From positions 124,001 through 188,000 of the forward strand of contig NW_019775670.1 of assembly GCF_001039355.2 (NCBI RefSeq): a DNA stretch of 64,000 bases. The letters run 5' to 3'. The translations under genes were made by a program, and so were the position numbers. A model generated the notes under the pieces. That model saw only the letters and a list, made by a program, of their open reading frames with translations. It was not told where the DNA came from and ran no database searches. Shown piece by piece: positions 12,421-25,639 of the stretch. Source of the stretch: Lingula anatina. Lineage: Eukaryota > Brachiopoda > Lingulata > Lingulida > Lingulidae. Each line of letters begins with the position of its first letter. The stretch's first letter is position 1.

Positions 12421-15400
12421 AAAAAGATTATGGCCAGTCCATAACATACTACACAGAAGCTATAGAATTGAATCCCTACGTCACTGCTTACTGGGGCAAC
12501 AGAAGCTTTGCCTACATAAAAACAGAGTGTTATGGCTATGCCCTAAATGATGCCAGCAAGGCCCTTGAATTGGACAAAACTTACATTAAGGTGAATAGGC
12601 CAATGCAAATAATAGGCCAGTATTAGGTCATTATATATCTCATGAAAATAGATGATCATTATTTTAGCTTCTGGTTCTAGAAATGCATTGAAAGAGGAAA
12701 TTATTTTCACAAAATGAGTTTGTGACAGTGCAGACAAACATTTTGCTAACTTTTAAGAATGTAAAGCTCATAATATTTTAGTTAGTTTGAATTGCATATT
12801 CAGGTAATACCCGTATTTAATTTGGTTTTCTCAATCACCAGTTATTTGAGCAAGGACAATTGATTTACATTTTGTATTGATAATTGTGTACATAACTACC
12901 AGGTGGAAGTTATCAACAGAATTGTTAATGAGGTATGAATTAGATGAGTTAAACACAAAGATGTTAATACAAATGTATTTCCACAAGACCAGGAGTCAAT
13001 ATTGTACACAGTGGAATCCATTTCATCAACTGAGAAATTGAATGTGTTACATTTAACTGAAGATTTACACTTTTTGATGTTCATATCAGGCCTACTACAG
13101 GAGGGCATCTGCCAACATGGCTCTTGGAAAGTTCAAACTGGCGTTAAAGGACTTTGAAGCAGTGAGTGGTCTTTGTTGATACTCTTCACAGTAACTGTAT
13201 GATTGATAAAGACTCAAGATTATTGCATGTTATTTTATGAGGATGGTGAAAATTAAGTTTTGTTTAGTTTTAAACCTTATTTTCTACTGTTACACATACT
13301 TAATTTTGAAAGTCAGTATCAGTATATAAAGTTTCTCTCATATCTTAATGTTATATTAAAATAGTTTTAGACAACTTAGAAAACAACATTGCATAAACCC
13401 TTAATTTTTCTTTTATTTATCAACTTTTCAGGTGACAAAGGCCAGGCCAAGTGATAAAGATGCTCAAAGAAACTATCACGAATGCAATAAAATTGTGAAG
13501 AGACAGGCCTTTATGAAAGCCATCAGTGTGGATGACCATAAGAAACCTGTTGCTGTGACAATTGAGGAGGAATTGGCCAATATGGGTAATTGGAAGTTAA
13601 ATACACTAATAACCTTATTTTTATAAAATAGATGAAGCAAGTTTGCATGATTCTGTTATGTGAAAAATAACAAAAAATTATCATATTTAGGGGTTATGAT
13701 TTGCAGTCATGTTGTTGAATTCCCCATCTTTACAAAAAGTGTTCTTTCACTTATGTTGCACTTGCATATATATCAAGCAGTTTTGCAAATTGTATAAAGA
13801 ATTACTGACAGCACACTTTGATATGATGTTTGTTAAAATGCTATTTGGAATTTAGTAATTGAGGATGACTACCAGGGACCTTGTATAGGAGAAGAGGGGA
13901 TCACACTACAGTTCATGAAAGATCTGATAGAAACTTTTAAACAACAGAAAAAATTACATAGGAAATATGCTTATCAGGTATGGAATTAAATCTCCCAGGC
14001 ATTGAATTTTAGTGCACTTTTTTGTGTAATTTTTTTGTCACTTACCATTTTGTTGACACTGTTAAAACTGTTTTATTGCATTCTTGATGTGTAACGTAAT
14101 GAAATATTTGATGTTGTAAGCTGTTGGGCTGCATTAGAAATCTTTTTGCTTTACGTAAACACTAAGCTGCAGTAATTTTGCAGTTAAGAATGCTTTTGAA
14201 ATTTCTTCCAGATACTAGTTGAGGTTAAGAAAATATTTATGTCTCAGGCCTCATTGGTGGATATAACAGTGCCAAAGGTATGACCATACAGGATGGGAGC
14301 TGTACAACATATGTTTATCATAATTTTATAATCAGAATGATTAATCAGAATTTAGCTGTGATTGATCGTTTTTACAATTGATATTTTAATAACTCATTTT
14401 GAATTTTATTCCATTTGTTATTTATTTAAATGTTCAATTCTTAATACTTGTTTTCATGATTTGTATTGTGTAATTTCAGGGGAAGAAGTTCACAATATGT
14501 GGTGATGTCCATGGCCAGTTTTACGACCTGCTGAATATATTTGAACTGAATGGGCTCCCCTCAGAAGAGAACCCTTACGTATCTTTTGATGTTTTTTTTT
14601 TTTTTTTTTCAAATAATGACATAGTTGATTGCCATAATAATTACAAAAACTTAAATAATTTTTTATTTATTCAGATGAAAATTCACATTATTTAATGACT
14701 AACCTGTGATGGGCTAGCTTCAAACTAATGCTTGTAACAAGACTTGCGTATCAGGTGTATGAAATTGTTAAAAAATAGATTATGACATAACAGTGTTTAT
14801 AAAAATGAAATTATATATTTTAAAGAAACCCCTGTATTGATGTATTATAAACCTTGACTGTTGCTCAGCTGTTTAATGGAGATTTTGTTGACAGAGGCTC
14901 CTTTTCCGTCGAGTGTATACTTACATTATGGGGATTTAAACTTTTATATCCCAGTCATTTTTATATGTCAAGAGGTAAGTTTTTTTTTCTGTATTTAAAA
15001 GGAATGCTTCATTTTCTTAATTATTTTGCTTGAAATGTGCATGTATTTTACAATTGTTGCTTTTAAGAATATTATTCTAATACCATAACATAATTTTGTT
15101 TACCAGGAAATCATGAGAGTGAGACAATGAACCAGATGTATGGTTTTGATGGAGAAGTGAAAGCAAAGTATACTAATCAAATGGCAGAACTGTTCACAGA
15201 AGTTTTCAACTGGCTACCTCTATCCCACCTGATAAATGAAAAGATTTTAGTAAGTTGCTCACCCTGTAATACTTAACAAACATTCCATTGTCCTACAGTA
15301 CAGATAGAAATGTAGGGTTTGTTAGTTCTCTTAAGTTTCATTAATGATGAGTTAACATGAAGAAATTGGTAGCCTATGTGAAAAACAGAGTTTTATCTTG

Positions 15401-16688
15401 AGGCAAGCCTATCTCAGAAGGACATATGTAAAATACACATCGGTAAGTTTTAGAACTTTTATCTTGTCCATAATATTTTAATGTTATGATTAAAACATGA
15501 TTAAGTGACTGTAATCTAACTGTTAAGGCAATGCATGGAGGACTATTCAGCGAAGACAATGTGACATTGGATGACATCAGGAAAACAGACAGAAACAGAC
15601 AACCTCCAGATTCAGGTAACAAAACTGACCTTCATTAAAAGCATAGCTAGTGGAATTAAAGATACAGAGTCAAATTAATTAGACAATTTTTTTGGGGTAG
15701 TTTGCGGCAGTTTTTAAGATCTTCCCAGCTGGCACCTTGTGGACTATTAACCAGCAAACTGAGTATATTTATATGTCAAGATGCAGTTGACTATTTTTAA
15801 TGGAGTGAGAGATTTGTAAGCAGTGGGGAAATACCTTGATATGCTAACTGTGTTCCAGGTATTATGTGTGACCTGCTTTGGTCTGATCCACAGCCCCAGC
15901 CAGGTAGGTCAGCCAGCAAGAGAGGGGTCGGCTGTCAGTTTGGTCCAGACGTCACAAAAAAATTCCTTGAGAACAATAACCTTGAATATATTGTCAGAAG
16001 CCATGAGGTGAAAAATGAAGGTTATGAAGTTGCACATGATGGAAAGTGCATCACCGTTTTCTCAGCACCTAATTACTGGTAAGTTGGTTGGAAGGTGGGA
16101 AATTATTAGTTACTTGGGGTGGTGTGTGCCTGTAATGTAAGGTATTAAGGTGATACAAGCTACTTAGTTGTGGGATTAAGGCAATAAAAATAAAAAAAAA
16201 TCATTCATATAGTATTCAGCTTTATCCATGTAACCAGTCATGTGATTTTATAGCCATGCAAATAAATTTACAATTCAAAACTGACATCGATGTTTCAGTG
16301 ATACCATGGGTAACAAGGGGGCATTTATAGTTATACGAGGAGATGATCTTACTCCACAGTTTACATCCTATGAGGCTGTGGTAAGTGAAGTGTGCCAGCT
16401 TTTACTGCATTATCGTTATCACTTTATTACTTGTGAATAGATACTTATTTTAGGATAAAGAATATTTGTCTGAAAGAAGTTACACTAATAAAACCATATC
16501 AGTTTAGATAGGGAGAGATCATTCAAGTTAAAACTGTCAGTTGAATCAATTAAATATTGTTGCTATTCTGTAATGGTTTTTGCACCATAAATATATTATT
16601 TACTGGACTAGCTTTTCTTTTTCTTTTGCAGCCACATCCAAACGTCAAGCCCATGGCATATGCAAATTCACTGCTGAGCATGTTTTAG
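12421..16688 (+). CDS. PPP5C: PPP5C exons 2-13, second copy (exon 1 displaced to 1315)
   Basis: Exons: 12421-12590, 13090-13161, 13432-13585, 13856-13977, 14212-14277, 14480-14578, 14869-14974, 15107-15249, 15528-15615, 15859-16078, 16299-16380 and 16632-16688. Each exon has exactly the same length as its partner in the first copy. The encoded protein is virtually identical and almost all differences are silent or intronic. There is no start exon locally. Joined with exon 1 at 1315-1459 the frame is complete, giving the same 507-codon length. The near-identical exons and moderately diverged introns look allelic rather than paralogous. Intron 6 here is the empty site for the 8315 element. Confidence 0.9.
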
Positions 16689-18583
16689 ATCAACATTTCA
16701 ACATCAACAGAACTGAATAGGATTTTCCTTCCATTTTCATAACACTTCATCTGATCTTCCATTATATATATCTCATTGAATGGATTCACAGAAAATAACG
16801 TCCCATTGGCAGTTACCAAGATTGCATAGGAAAAACAGCTGAAACTGATATACTATGTTTCCAGCCATTTAATACTTTTAATTTACAGTTAAGATTACCT
16901 AGCTCTCTTGAAACAGTTGTGTGAAGTTCCTGAAAATTCAGAAGTTAAAGTAATTGTGTAAATTGTATTTCTGATGGTATCCCACAGATGGAAACATGAC
17001 CAAGTAGATAATTACAAACAGACCTTGAGAATCATCAGATTATATTAGAAATGTCAGCAAAATAAGTCGATGTAATCGCAAAATTATTGTAAACACAATT
17101 TTTTTTCATATATTTATTTATTTATTCATTTATTATTATTATTTTTTTTTTTTGGGGGGGGGGGTCCCTTAGATCCAAGCACAGTTTGTCTACCTTATTA
17201 TCCCATCGTTGGTCAGTTTCCTTTTTTCACGAAAGAAGATGGAGAAATCCTCTATGATTAATTACGGTGTTACCATGGTAATAAAATAGTGATACAAGTT
17301 ATTGAAGAAATCTATTGATCTCAGGCCATCGTTGACTTATGGGTATTAAAGTGTACACTAAGATTGTAAACAATACAAATCAAACAATGATGCTTCAGGC
17401 ATATCTGTCTTCAATTTTAAATACCATTTACTATCAAGAGCCTTAGAGTTGGGAGCACGAATGCCAAAATTGACAATTAGAGGCACAATTTCAGTGCTCG
17501 ATGTAATATTAGTAGCCACAAGCACAGCGTCAAAAAGGGCTGGCGATTTGTCCAGCTTTCATCCAGGTCTCTGGCTGTTCACATGTGGCTTCCTTTATTA
17601 AACCCAGGACTATTTGCAATACGGCAAAGATACCAAAAACAGCATGTAAGCTCTTTTGATGACAGTTTCCACCAACTTGCATATATGTTTTCATGGATTT
17701 ACTTTATCTTTAGAAAAAATAACAAAGAAAAACAATAAAAAGCACCAAGCAAATCAAACTTAAGTATTCCTATAATCTACTATCCATACTGTATATTAAT
17801 ACGGTAATGCAGCAATGAGCTCTCAACAATCTCCAGCGTGTGTATATGGAACAGGTAGGTGACCGTTTTTGGCCAGCTTTCATAGCCTTGTGCTCGTGGC
17901 TGCTAATTTTACATTCCTGCTATGAAATCGTGGTTCAAATCCGAGTTGGCAAATGGCTTATCCATTTACATAACCATTTGAGACTGTTTTGCATGTTCTT
18001 AAGGTAGAACTTGTGTCCCAATAAGAACATGCTTCATGAATATTCTTGATGGTAGAGGCATCCCTATGGGCAACCTAGGGCTAGTAGTTGATGACAATGG
18101 AAATTATTTTTTGCATACTATTGAAATAAAGAAATCATTGCGTCATTGAGTGGTTGATATAAAGTAGATATAAAGCATCTCATAACATAAAAAATACCTG
18201 TATGTATTTTTTATTGTAGGAGGGTTTCTCATGCTGCAATACTGCATGACACTGTCTGGTGAGCTGCATAGAACAAAAAATCTGAGCGTTGAAGATTACC
18301 CTCTCAGAGGTCTTTAACTGTTACGAAATTGTACAAAAGACCCCTGTTCTCTTTGAGGTGATCAGATGGTCCATGTTTCTCACAGACATACCCTTTGTAT
18401 TTCCCTTTCATACAATTTTGTAACTGCTAGCATAGAGAAGAGCTTAGTACGGTAGAGGGTACATAGACTGCTTATAATGGGTGTGATCAGTCTAAGAAAG
18501 TCACATAACTTGTCCCACAGAAATTTAGTTTTCACTACAAAGTTGTGTTGAGTCTGTGTCGAACTTTGTCATGCCACCTATGA
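16689..18583. other. Convergent 3' regions of PPP5C and NTPCR
   Basis: No coding exon was found. The left ~260 bases match the first copy's 3' UTR. A T-rich/G-run simple-sequence patch (ttatttattta... then ggggggggg) lies at about 17100-17165. A GTTCAAATCC B-box-like string at about 17936 has no convincing tRNA fold around it. The right end should be the 3' UTR of NTPCR. Confidence 0.5.
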
Positions 18584-20744
18584 TTATTCACAACTTAATG
18601 CCACCTTGACTGCAGATTTGATATCTTCCTCTAAGACATCCCTGTTGGATTTTGAGACCTGAGAAGAAAAGGTCAATAAAGAAGTTGCAAAGAAAATAAA
18701 TTACTTCATAAATATTTCAGGCACCTTAAAGTCATGCTGTTTTCCTTGATATAATTTTCAAAAGTAATCTTATTATTTGACATTCAAATTGACTAAAATT
18801 CAGAAGTTGAGCAAACTCAGCTTGACTTGTAACATGATGTTAGCATATCTCACCTCGAATAATTTGGCATCATGTCTCTTTCTCAGTTCTTCCACTAGGT
18901 GAATTGGTTTGCCTTTGGCTATTGGAATTGTTGCAAAAACTGTGACTTGAGGATTACTAAATAAACTTCTCACCAACTGAATAAATGGCTGACTAAACAT
19001 TTCCATTTTTCCAATTTCATCAATAACCATAACACACTGCCCTGTATCCTGAAACAGAAGCCACTAAATTAAATTAAAAAAAATAGTAGTTGACTATTAC
19101 CACAAGATGAATGTAAGACGTAATATTCCTTACTTCCTTTCATTGAAAATAATCACAGAAAAAATAACTTTGTGTGCATCACAACAATGCTAGTTTTGTG
19201 ATTTTCATTAATTGTGAATAAGTTATCCAGTTTGTTCTGTCTTTAGCACTCTTGTTTTCTGTTACTAAGTCTGCTAGTGTTGTTAATGCCGAGTGAAAAT
19301 CGCATACTTTACAGTATTGACACAGAATTATCATTGGCAGAATTGATGGATGGAGTTCTGGAGTTTTTCAGTACAGTAAGTCTCCCAACTAGAGTCATTT
19401 TGAGGAAAACAATAAAATTAGTAAATTATGAACTAATCTTAAAAATCCATACTTTGTTAAAAAGAAAAATTCACACATAAGTAAAGCTGGTTGCGTACGT
19501 GTACCTTTAGCCTTAGAGCAGTGAGTGCTGTCTGTTCAAATGATGCAATGTCCACCACATACTGACCGACCCTTAGCTCCCTCTTACCACCAGGCTGGTC
19601 AGCCCTGGAAATGTAAGCTCAAACTGTAGAAAAGATGGAATATGACATGACATTTTCAAATCTAATTATAACCATGCCAATTCTATAGGTCAGAGACCAT
19701 TGCAAGCATTACTTTTTTTAGCAATACTAGTAGACTTCTTAGTCACAATAACTATCCTGAAAGATGGTTCCAAAGAATAAAATTTCTGTTCCAGTTCTTG
19801 TAAAGTAAACTATGGAAAGCCATTAGTGATGGTGCATTAGCAAACTGTCAGGTAGGCTGTTCCATTTTTCAATTACTCTGAAGGATAAAGAAATTATAGT
19901 TCTTTTTTTAAACTGGTTTCTTTTACACAGATTATGCACTGAAGATCTTGAAAATGCCTATTTAAGTTAAAACAATTTTATAAGGTCTTGTTGTTGATAT
20001 TTTCATGTACTGTTAATTAAAAATAAAACAGAAAACCTTTACTCAGTACATAATATATAGCTAATGGTCTGTAACCTAGATATGGGGAGGAAAAGTAAGT
20101 AAAATAATATATGCCATGACTTGACTTACTTTACTCTAGACAAAGGTGCTCTGATTCCATGTAGAGTGATCACATCAAAACCGATTCTTCTCCCTTCAGC
20201 TCTGACTTCTTCTGTGTAAAACCCTTGTAAGGCCACACCAGATTGTTTTAGGCTGTCACATACCTTGCGAACAAGAGTAGTCTTCCCTACTCCTGACAAA
20301 GAGAAATTAATTTAAAAATTAGATATATAATCTACATGCAGTTTTCAGTTGCATGTACATAAGTACATGTACCAGCACTACTCTGCTGTTGTAGTATATT
20401 AGTAAATTTTTCTCACACTGATAATTTTACTTGGATGCAAGTATCTGCATTTTCTCATATCAATGCATATTTTTATTTATTTATTTATTTTTATTTTTAT
20501 TATTTACTTATTTATTTATTTATTTGCATTTCTGTTACATTATACACAATTTTTTATAATTTAACGATATTAATATGATTGATATTTAGCTACAAGCATG
20601 AGCCTGGCTTTAAGTTCTGTGACATACAAAATACAAAATGAAGCGTATTTCTGTACTTCTAAAGTATAGATGTAATTATTAGCGCTACGACTTACCTGGT
20701 GGTCCTGTGATGAGTATATGTCTTAACTTGGTTGACGATGCCAT
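18584..20744 (-). CDS. NTPCR: Cancer-related nucleoside-triphosphatase (THEP1 family)
   Basis: Five coding exons on the minus strand: 20696-20744, 20130-20292, 19505-19604, 18854-19048 and 18584-18658. They total 582 bases, or 193 residues, close to the ~190 of human NTPCR. The start is MASSTKLRHILITGPPG, and the P-loop GPPGVGKTT spans the exon 1/2 junction. Later markers are GKRELRVGQYVVD (the family's RVGQYVVD signature) and the Walker-B-like VIDEIGKMEMFS at about residues 112-123. The enzyme hydrolyses a broad range of nucleoside triphosphates slowly; its cell role is poorly defined. The C-terminal exon ends KVALSCE. All introns are GT..AG and the frame is continuous. No defect was seen. 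Confidence 0.93.
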
Positions 20745-21624
20745 ATCAGGATTTCTGAGAAAACACCGTGACAAAAATCATCCTAGGACCTGCTTGCATA
20801 CTAGTACGACGAGTGCAGCGTGCACTTGTTTTCATAGGTGTAATGGCTCATAGATGGCAGTGGGTGTCAAGATGTGTGTTTCTGTCAAAAGAACTTGAAG
20901 GAAAGAGATCAGGGGCGGATTTAGGCCGTCTTCTGGGTCTTCTGGAAGACGGTCAGATTTTCAAGTTTACATTGACGGCCATGACGGATATTTTTTTTTT
21001 TCTGTTGGAAGACGGTCAAAAATGGAGGTTGGATCAATAAAGATAATTTGGACTGTCAGAAAATATCTCTGGATCCGCCCCTGGAGATAGTGAAACATCT
21101 GAAGAGATAGTGTAACATTGTTAGTAAATCATTCACGCTAAATGCATTCATTGTAATTTCTAATGCCAATTTCAATATTTGAGAATCGACGATGAATCTT
21201 GCCTTGGCTTTAGAAGAAGGTCAGGTCAGAAGATGGAGGAAACGGCATCACAGGCCACGAGAAATACTGAAAATCCAAACGGCAACACAAGCCAGTCGCT
21301 TATAGATGGCGCAGCGAGTTCAGGTGCTAGTAAATATGTCATTTAACAAAAATCTGCAAGGAGAAAGGTTTGTGCTATATAAATAATAATAATAATAATA
21401 ATAATCTTTGAGATTGCAAACTATGAGGCCTATATATTCGTTGTTCACATTTTTTTCTTGTCGGGCGGTAGTTTGTAGGCTATGTGTTTTGGGGTTTGTT
21501 TTTTTTTCGAAACGTGAATGGAAGTGATGTTGTGACTTAAATCAAGTAAATTATTGAAAAAAGTCCCAACGTATCGAACTCTGTTTCATTTCCCTCTAGT
21601 GTCAGAGCTCTGTCTTCCCAAAAT

Positions 21625-21640
<16 letters not shown>
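20745..21640. other. Intergenic DNA upstream of NTPCR
   Basis: Holds a short inverted-repeat element (20910-21083) and a possible plus-strand first exon from ATG 21233. An AAT microsatellite is at about 21385-21405 and a GA microsatellite at 21627-21666. The NTPCR promoter should lie immediately right of 20744. Confidence 0.5.
20910..21083. mobile_element. Short TIR element, CAGGGGCGGAT family
   Basis: 174-base non-autonomous element. The left end is CAGGGGCGGATTTAGG and the right end is the complement of CAGGGGCGGATCCAGAG. Directly flanking it are identical 5-base repeats, GAGAT at 20905-20909 and 21084-21088. An internal pair of gaagacggtca strings is also present. Related termini occur at 30831 and 49460. 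Confidence 0.7.
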
Positions 21641-21673
<33 letters not shown>

Positions 21674-22106
21674 TAGGAAACTTAAGACTTGTAACTGCTC
21701 TCGCGCCTTGTCACTCCCTCCGCATTTGGTTCCTACAGTATAATGTGCTTACTCGGAATTTGCAGGCAAAACGGCATAACCGACCAGGATGTTTTTTCCT
21801 ATCAAATTTATTATTATTTAAAAAAATGTTTAACAACGCATTGTTAAATCTTGGTCTCCTTTTCATATTCATGTTTTTTTTTAAACATATTTCCGGAAGT
21901 AGGCCTATATCCTACATGTAGGGCCCACGGGCCGTAGTAGTCGAGTAGCCAGAACGCTAACCCTGCAATGTTTTTTCCTGTAAACTTTTTTCGCTGAAAT
22001 GCATTCCTTAGGTCGAGAGAAGCAAAATTAGCTTGGTTGCTATTTCCGAGACCTTGAGCATTTTTCAATATGGCCGTCAATTTATGAGAAAAAATAGAAA
22101 AACGAG

Positions 22107-22107
22107 N
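22107..22107. other. Single-N contig join
   Basis: A lone N within duplication unit 1, of the same style as at 2063, 11627, 26063 and 33016. The sequence on either side does not correspond continuously to unit 2. About 100 bases left of it match the start of unit 2, and bases right of it match from about 26195. Confidence 0.6.
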
Positions 22108-23226
22108 TACATGTAGATCCACCGCTGATCAATATTGCAGTGCGCTGCTGTGCTTACATGGTGGTAAAAAATCGGATTGAAATCTATGGACACCCCAACA
22201 GCTTATTAATGTCATCGTCTTTTAATAAAAAAAATCTCGCAGTCGGCTTTCGTCGAGTTGGAGATTACAATTTTTGAAATACGGTATTTGCCGTAACTTA
22301 TCGGTCAAAACAGGGTTTCGCAATGCATTTTATAGTATAGGCCTACAGTAATTGACTTTGACAGAGGACGATATGTTGTTTTGCAGACCTTAGAAAAGTG
22401 ACATTGACCGAGGCGCAGAAAAAGTTGATATCAGTTTTCAGCAACTTTTCTGACATAAAAGAAACATTGATCTTAAGCAAACGTCTTTATATGCTAGCTG
22501 TTTGTATTTTTTTTTTAGACATTGGTCAAAATGGTTGTCAAGTGCTCGAGAGTTTGGATTCTTGATCCTGTTAAAGGTTTTAGGTTTCTTGCTTCCACTA
22601 TAATTCTTAACCATTTGACATTGCAAATGCCAAGTATGACCACATGTCCACATGGTGTGGCAGCTACAAAGTAAATGTAAACATGTTGGTATTTGGGATA
22701 TAAAAACATGTTACTAACTTTGGCTGTAGCGGGGGAAAACCCCGCGTAGGTGTACTGTAAGCTGGTGACAAACCTCGTCACTAGCAATATAATCAAAATT
22801 GCTTTGGAAAATCCCAGTGTCACATGACACGGCAGATGGCTGGAAAACCCCCGTTCTCCGTTTTTTAAGGTAGGCCTTGTGTACTTCTACAGTGTAGCTT
22901 TCACATCTAGTTGTTAACTATCATAAATATATTGTATAAGGAAATGGACTAGACTGTAGACAATGGAAAATACACATACACGTTTTGTACTAGTAGGCCC
23001 CCCACTATATCATGTAGAATTTCTGTTTATTTGAGAATAACATAATTCTGTTAATATGTGTATTTTCCTGGTAACGAATGACTTTTTACAGCACTATAGC
23101 TAGTTACTCGATTTTAAATATTATAAAAACCCATTTCACTAGATAAAACATCGCATATATCTCATCGTATTTTTGTGAGTACGTTACAACTGAATGAGCT
23201 CAGATGGTGGAAAGATACACAATTTC

Positions 23227-25183
23227 CTAAATGCTGCTAAGGTATTTGTGAACCAGGACATCAAAATCTTGCTGGCTCGGTATTTCCTTCTCAAGGGCTT
23301 TGGCAGTACGTTGCAATAACTCGGTTATCTCAGTCCCCCTGTCACTAGCCACTATGGCAGCAGCCTCAACAAGGCCCCAGATATCAAAGGGCAAAAACAC
23401 CAGTGGAATGATTCCACCGACAGAATCTTAAACATTTCTCGGGACCTGGATACCTATTGCCCGTAAAAACAGATCGAGCAAATCTTCCCCGCCTGATGTG
23501 GCAACTGAACGTCCAGTTTTGGTAATTGACCGAGTGCTCACTGCGGTCAGTTCCCCAGCCAGTTTCTGTGCTGTGATGATTGGTTTATACAAGAGATTAG
23601 AACCCACAAGGAATCCAATTTTACCCGCGTGGTGCATTGTAGATAATATTATACCTTTTCTGGGGACGTTGTGCATCTTGAATTGCTGTTTGATTTTCAT
23701 AAGATCCTGTCTGCCTATGTGTTTTATAGTCTCAAACAGAATCAATATGTCACGTAATGCATTGTGATCTTTTTGTAAAACTTCATTGGCCTCTGCTTGC
23801 GCTGATGCTGAGAGAACAGAGCGAGCGATGGTGCTGCCACTCACAGTTATCCCACCACCCGCGCCGAATGCGGCACTGACCGCTAATAAAATGAGAGATG
23901 CCCCTGAGGTAAAGAATGAAGCGGCAAACCCTGCAGCGCCGAGTACTGCGGCAAATATTGAAGTAGAATGACCCGTGATTGTGGCGACACTAATGCTTTG
24001 ATTGTGAAGGTGCAAATCGTCTGAGATGTCTCGTAGTTTTCGTATTGTAGCTGTCCTGCACGCTTTCCAAACACCGAACGTAAAATGTAGTCTTTCTACG
24101 AAGGAAGCTGGATTGGCAATGCACCTATAAATGTAAACAGGTTTGATCAGTCACATTCAGTGAACAAATGTATTCGCAGATTACCTTTCAGCAATTGTTT
24201 TTCTTCGGCGTAAATTATGTTGGATTGATATTTTTTCAGAGGTATGACGCACGTACGTCTAAGTCAGATGTAAATTGTTTTAACTTGAGCTTATTGCAAT
24301 ATCCTTTTCGATCTTTCAATGAATCTTGAGGATATTACATGCAGTATCGTTCTCTTGTCACACCAAGCTGATGCAGGAGAATTCAGTCAAGTGTTTTGTG
24401 GGTTGTTTACAAAAGTGCACTTTGCGTCCAATTCTCTACTAGCAGTGTATCTCACTCAAAATAATTAGAATCCCACTGACGTAGTTTATAACAATATGTG
24501 TTAATAAGCATTCATGATAAATGTCAGATAGCTCAATGGACACGATACAATCCAAACAGCTAGGTTTACTTACAGTGTACTTACATCAAGCGTTCTCTTA
24601 CGCAGAGACGCACGCTCCACCAACCGAGATTCCTACGCGGATTCTCGCTGACAGTCATATCCACTGCGAAGGGACAGTCACCACTGGCTGCTATGGGATT
24701 CACGTTGCAATTTTCGTCCGTTTGGCGACGGTACTTCAAAGCATTATCCTCTCTAAACACTTCTCTTGCACGAATTTGGCCATTTGGGTCTATTATTTCT
24801 ACGACATAGAAAGCATTTTTCTTGTAATAGGCGGCACATAATTGCAGACGAAAAACCCAACCGGGATGACCATCGTGTGAAGCACTCTGCACAGCAGTAC
24901 TAGTGCTTTCATTCTCCATCTGTAACGATCTGTTCTCCGCTGCGTTGCTTTGGTACTGCTGAACGGCATATTGAATATTTCTTACATGTGCCCCATAGCT
25001 TGCATCTTGACAACCATGACTTTCTATGGCCTGTTGGACTACTGTGCCTGGCAGTATGGAGGCAGTAACAGTAGGTGACACGCCTGTTCTGCGGTCGATA
25101 GTATGAGAATCGCGTAAATGCAGTTCGTGTGGCGTTTCATTTTCGATTTCTACAGTAAATCCTGAAGTATGTCCAAGACCCAT
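23227..25183 (-). pseudogene. APOL-like two-exon gene, copy 1, with in-frame stop
   Basis: Exon 1 is 24585-25183 (ATG at 25183) and ends in a strong donor (GAT|GTAAGT). Exon 2 starts at 24124 after a TAG acceptor and should run to the TAG at 23227. Exon 1 gives ~200 residues of unrecognised sequence. Exon 2 gives an apolipoprotein-L-like region: a long Ala/Gly/Ser-rich hydrophobic hairpin (GAAGFAASFFTSGASLILL) followed by amphipathic helices. In copy 1 the frame is closed by a stop at 23428-23430, removing about 67 C-terminal residues that are open in copy 2. The rest is uninterrupted, so it is either a recently truncated gene, a null allele or a sequencing error. APOL proteins act on membranes and ion permeability in vertebrates; the role here is unknown. 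Confidence 0.65.
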
Positions 25184-25639
25184 TTCTCATCAGTCGTGCT
25201 CAGGTTTCCAAACACCATCCCGACTAAATCTAACTTAAACGTGGGTCGCGTATTCAGATCTTTATATACTGTCACCAAAAATACCAGATTAGGTAGAAGT
25301 AAAGTGAAATTATCCTACAAATCTTAGTAATTTATTGTGACTCGATAGAGAAGCTGATGACACGCCGCTTCTCACAAAGCGAGGCAAATTACACCTACGC
25401 AGGTTTTTCCCACAGAATCATACAATGGGGAAAACAGCTATATTGCGACACACACCTGGTTACGTTGGAAATAGCGATCAGCTTTGTTCTGGCATAAATT
25501 TGGAAAATCCCAGTGTCACATTACATGGCAGATGTTTGGAAAAACCAGTTTCTAGGAGCTTAAATAACAGTAAAGATTGCGCCGTGCTTGTCTCATAATC
25601 ATGGTTATGGAGACTGTGAGATAAATCATTTCCAGTAGA

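Noticed and set aside
17930-17950. GTTCAAATCC B-box-like string suggesting a tRNA or SINE
   Set aside because: No A-box at the right distance, no acceptor stem, and the T-arm pairing is poor.
22438-22823. Overlapping minus-strand frames of 71 and 102 codons, partly repeated at 26565-26825
   Set aside because: The copy in unit 2 is shifted and shortened, so the frame is not conserved; it is duplicated noncoding DNA.
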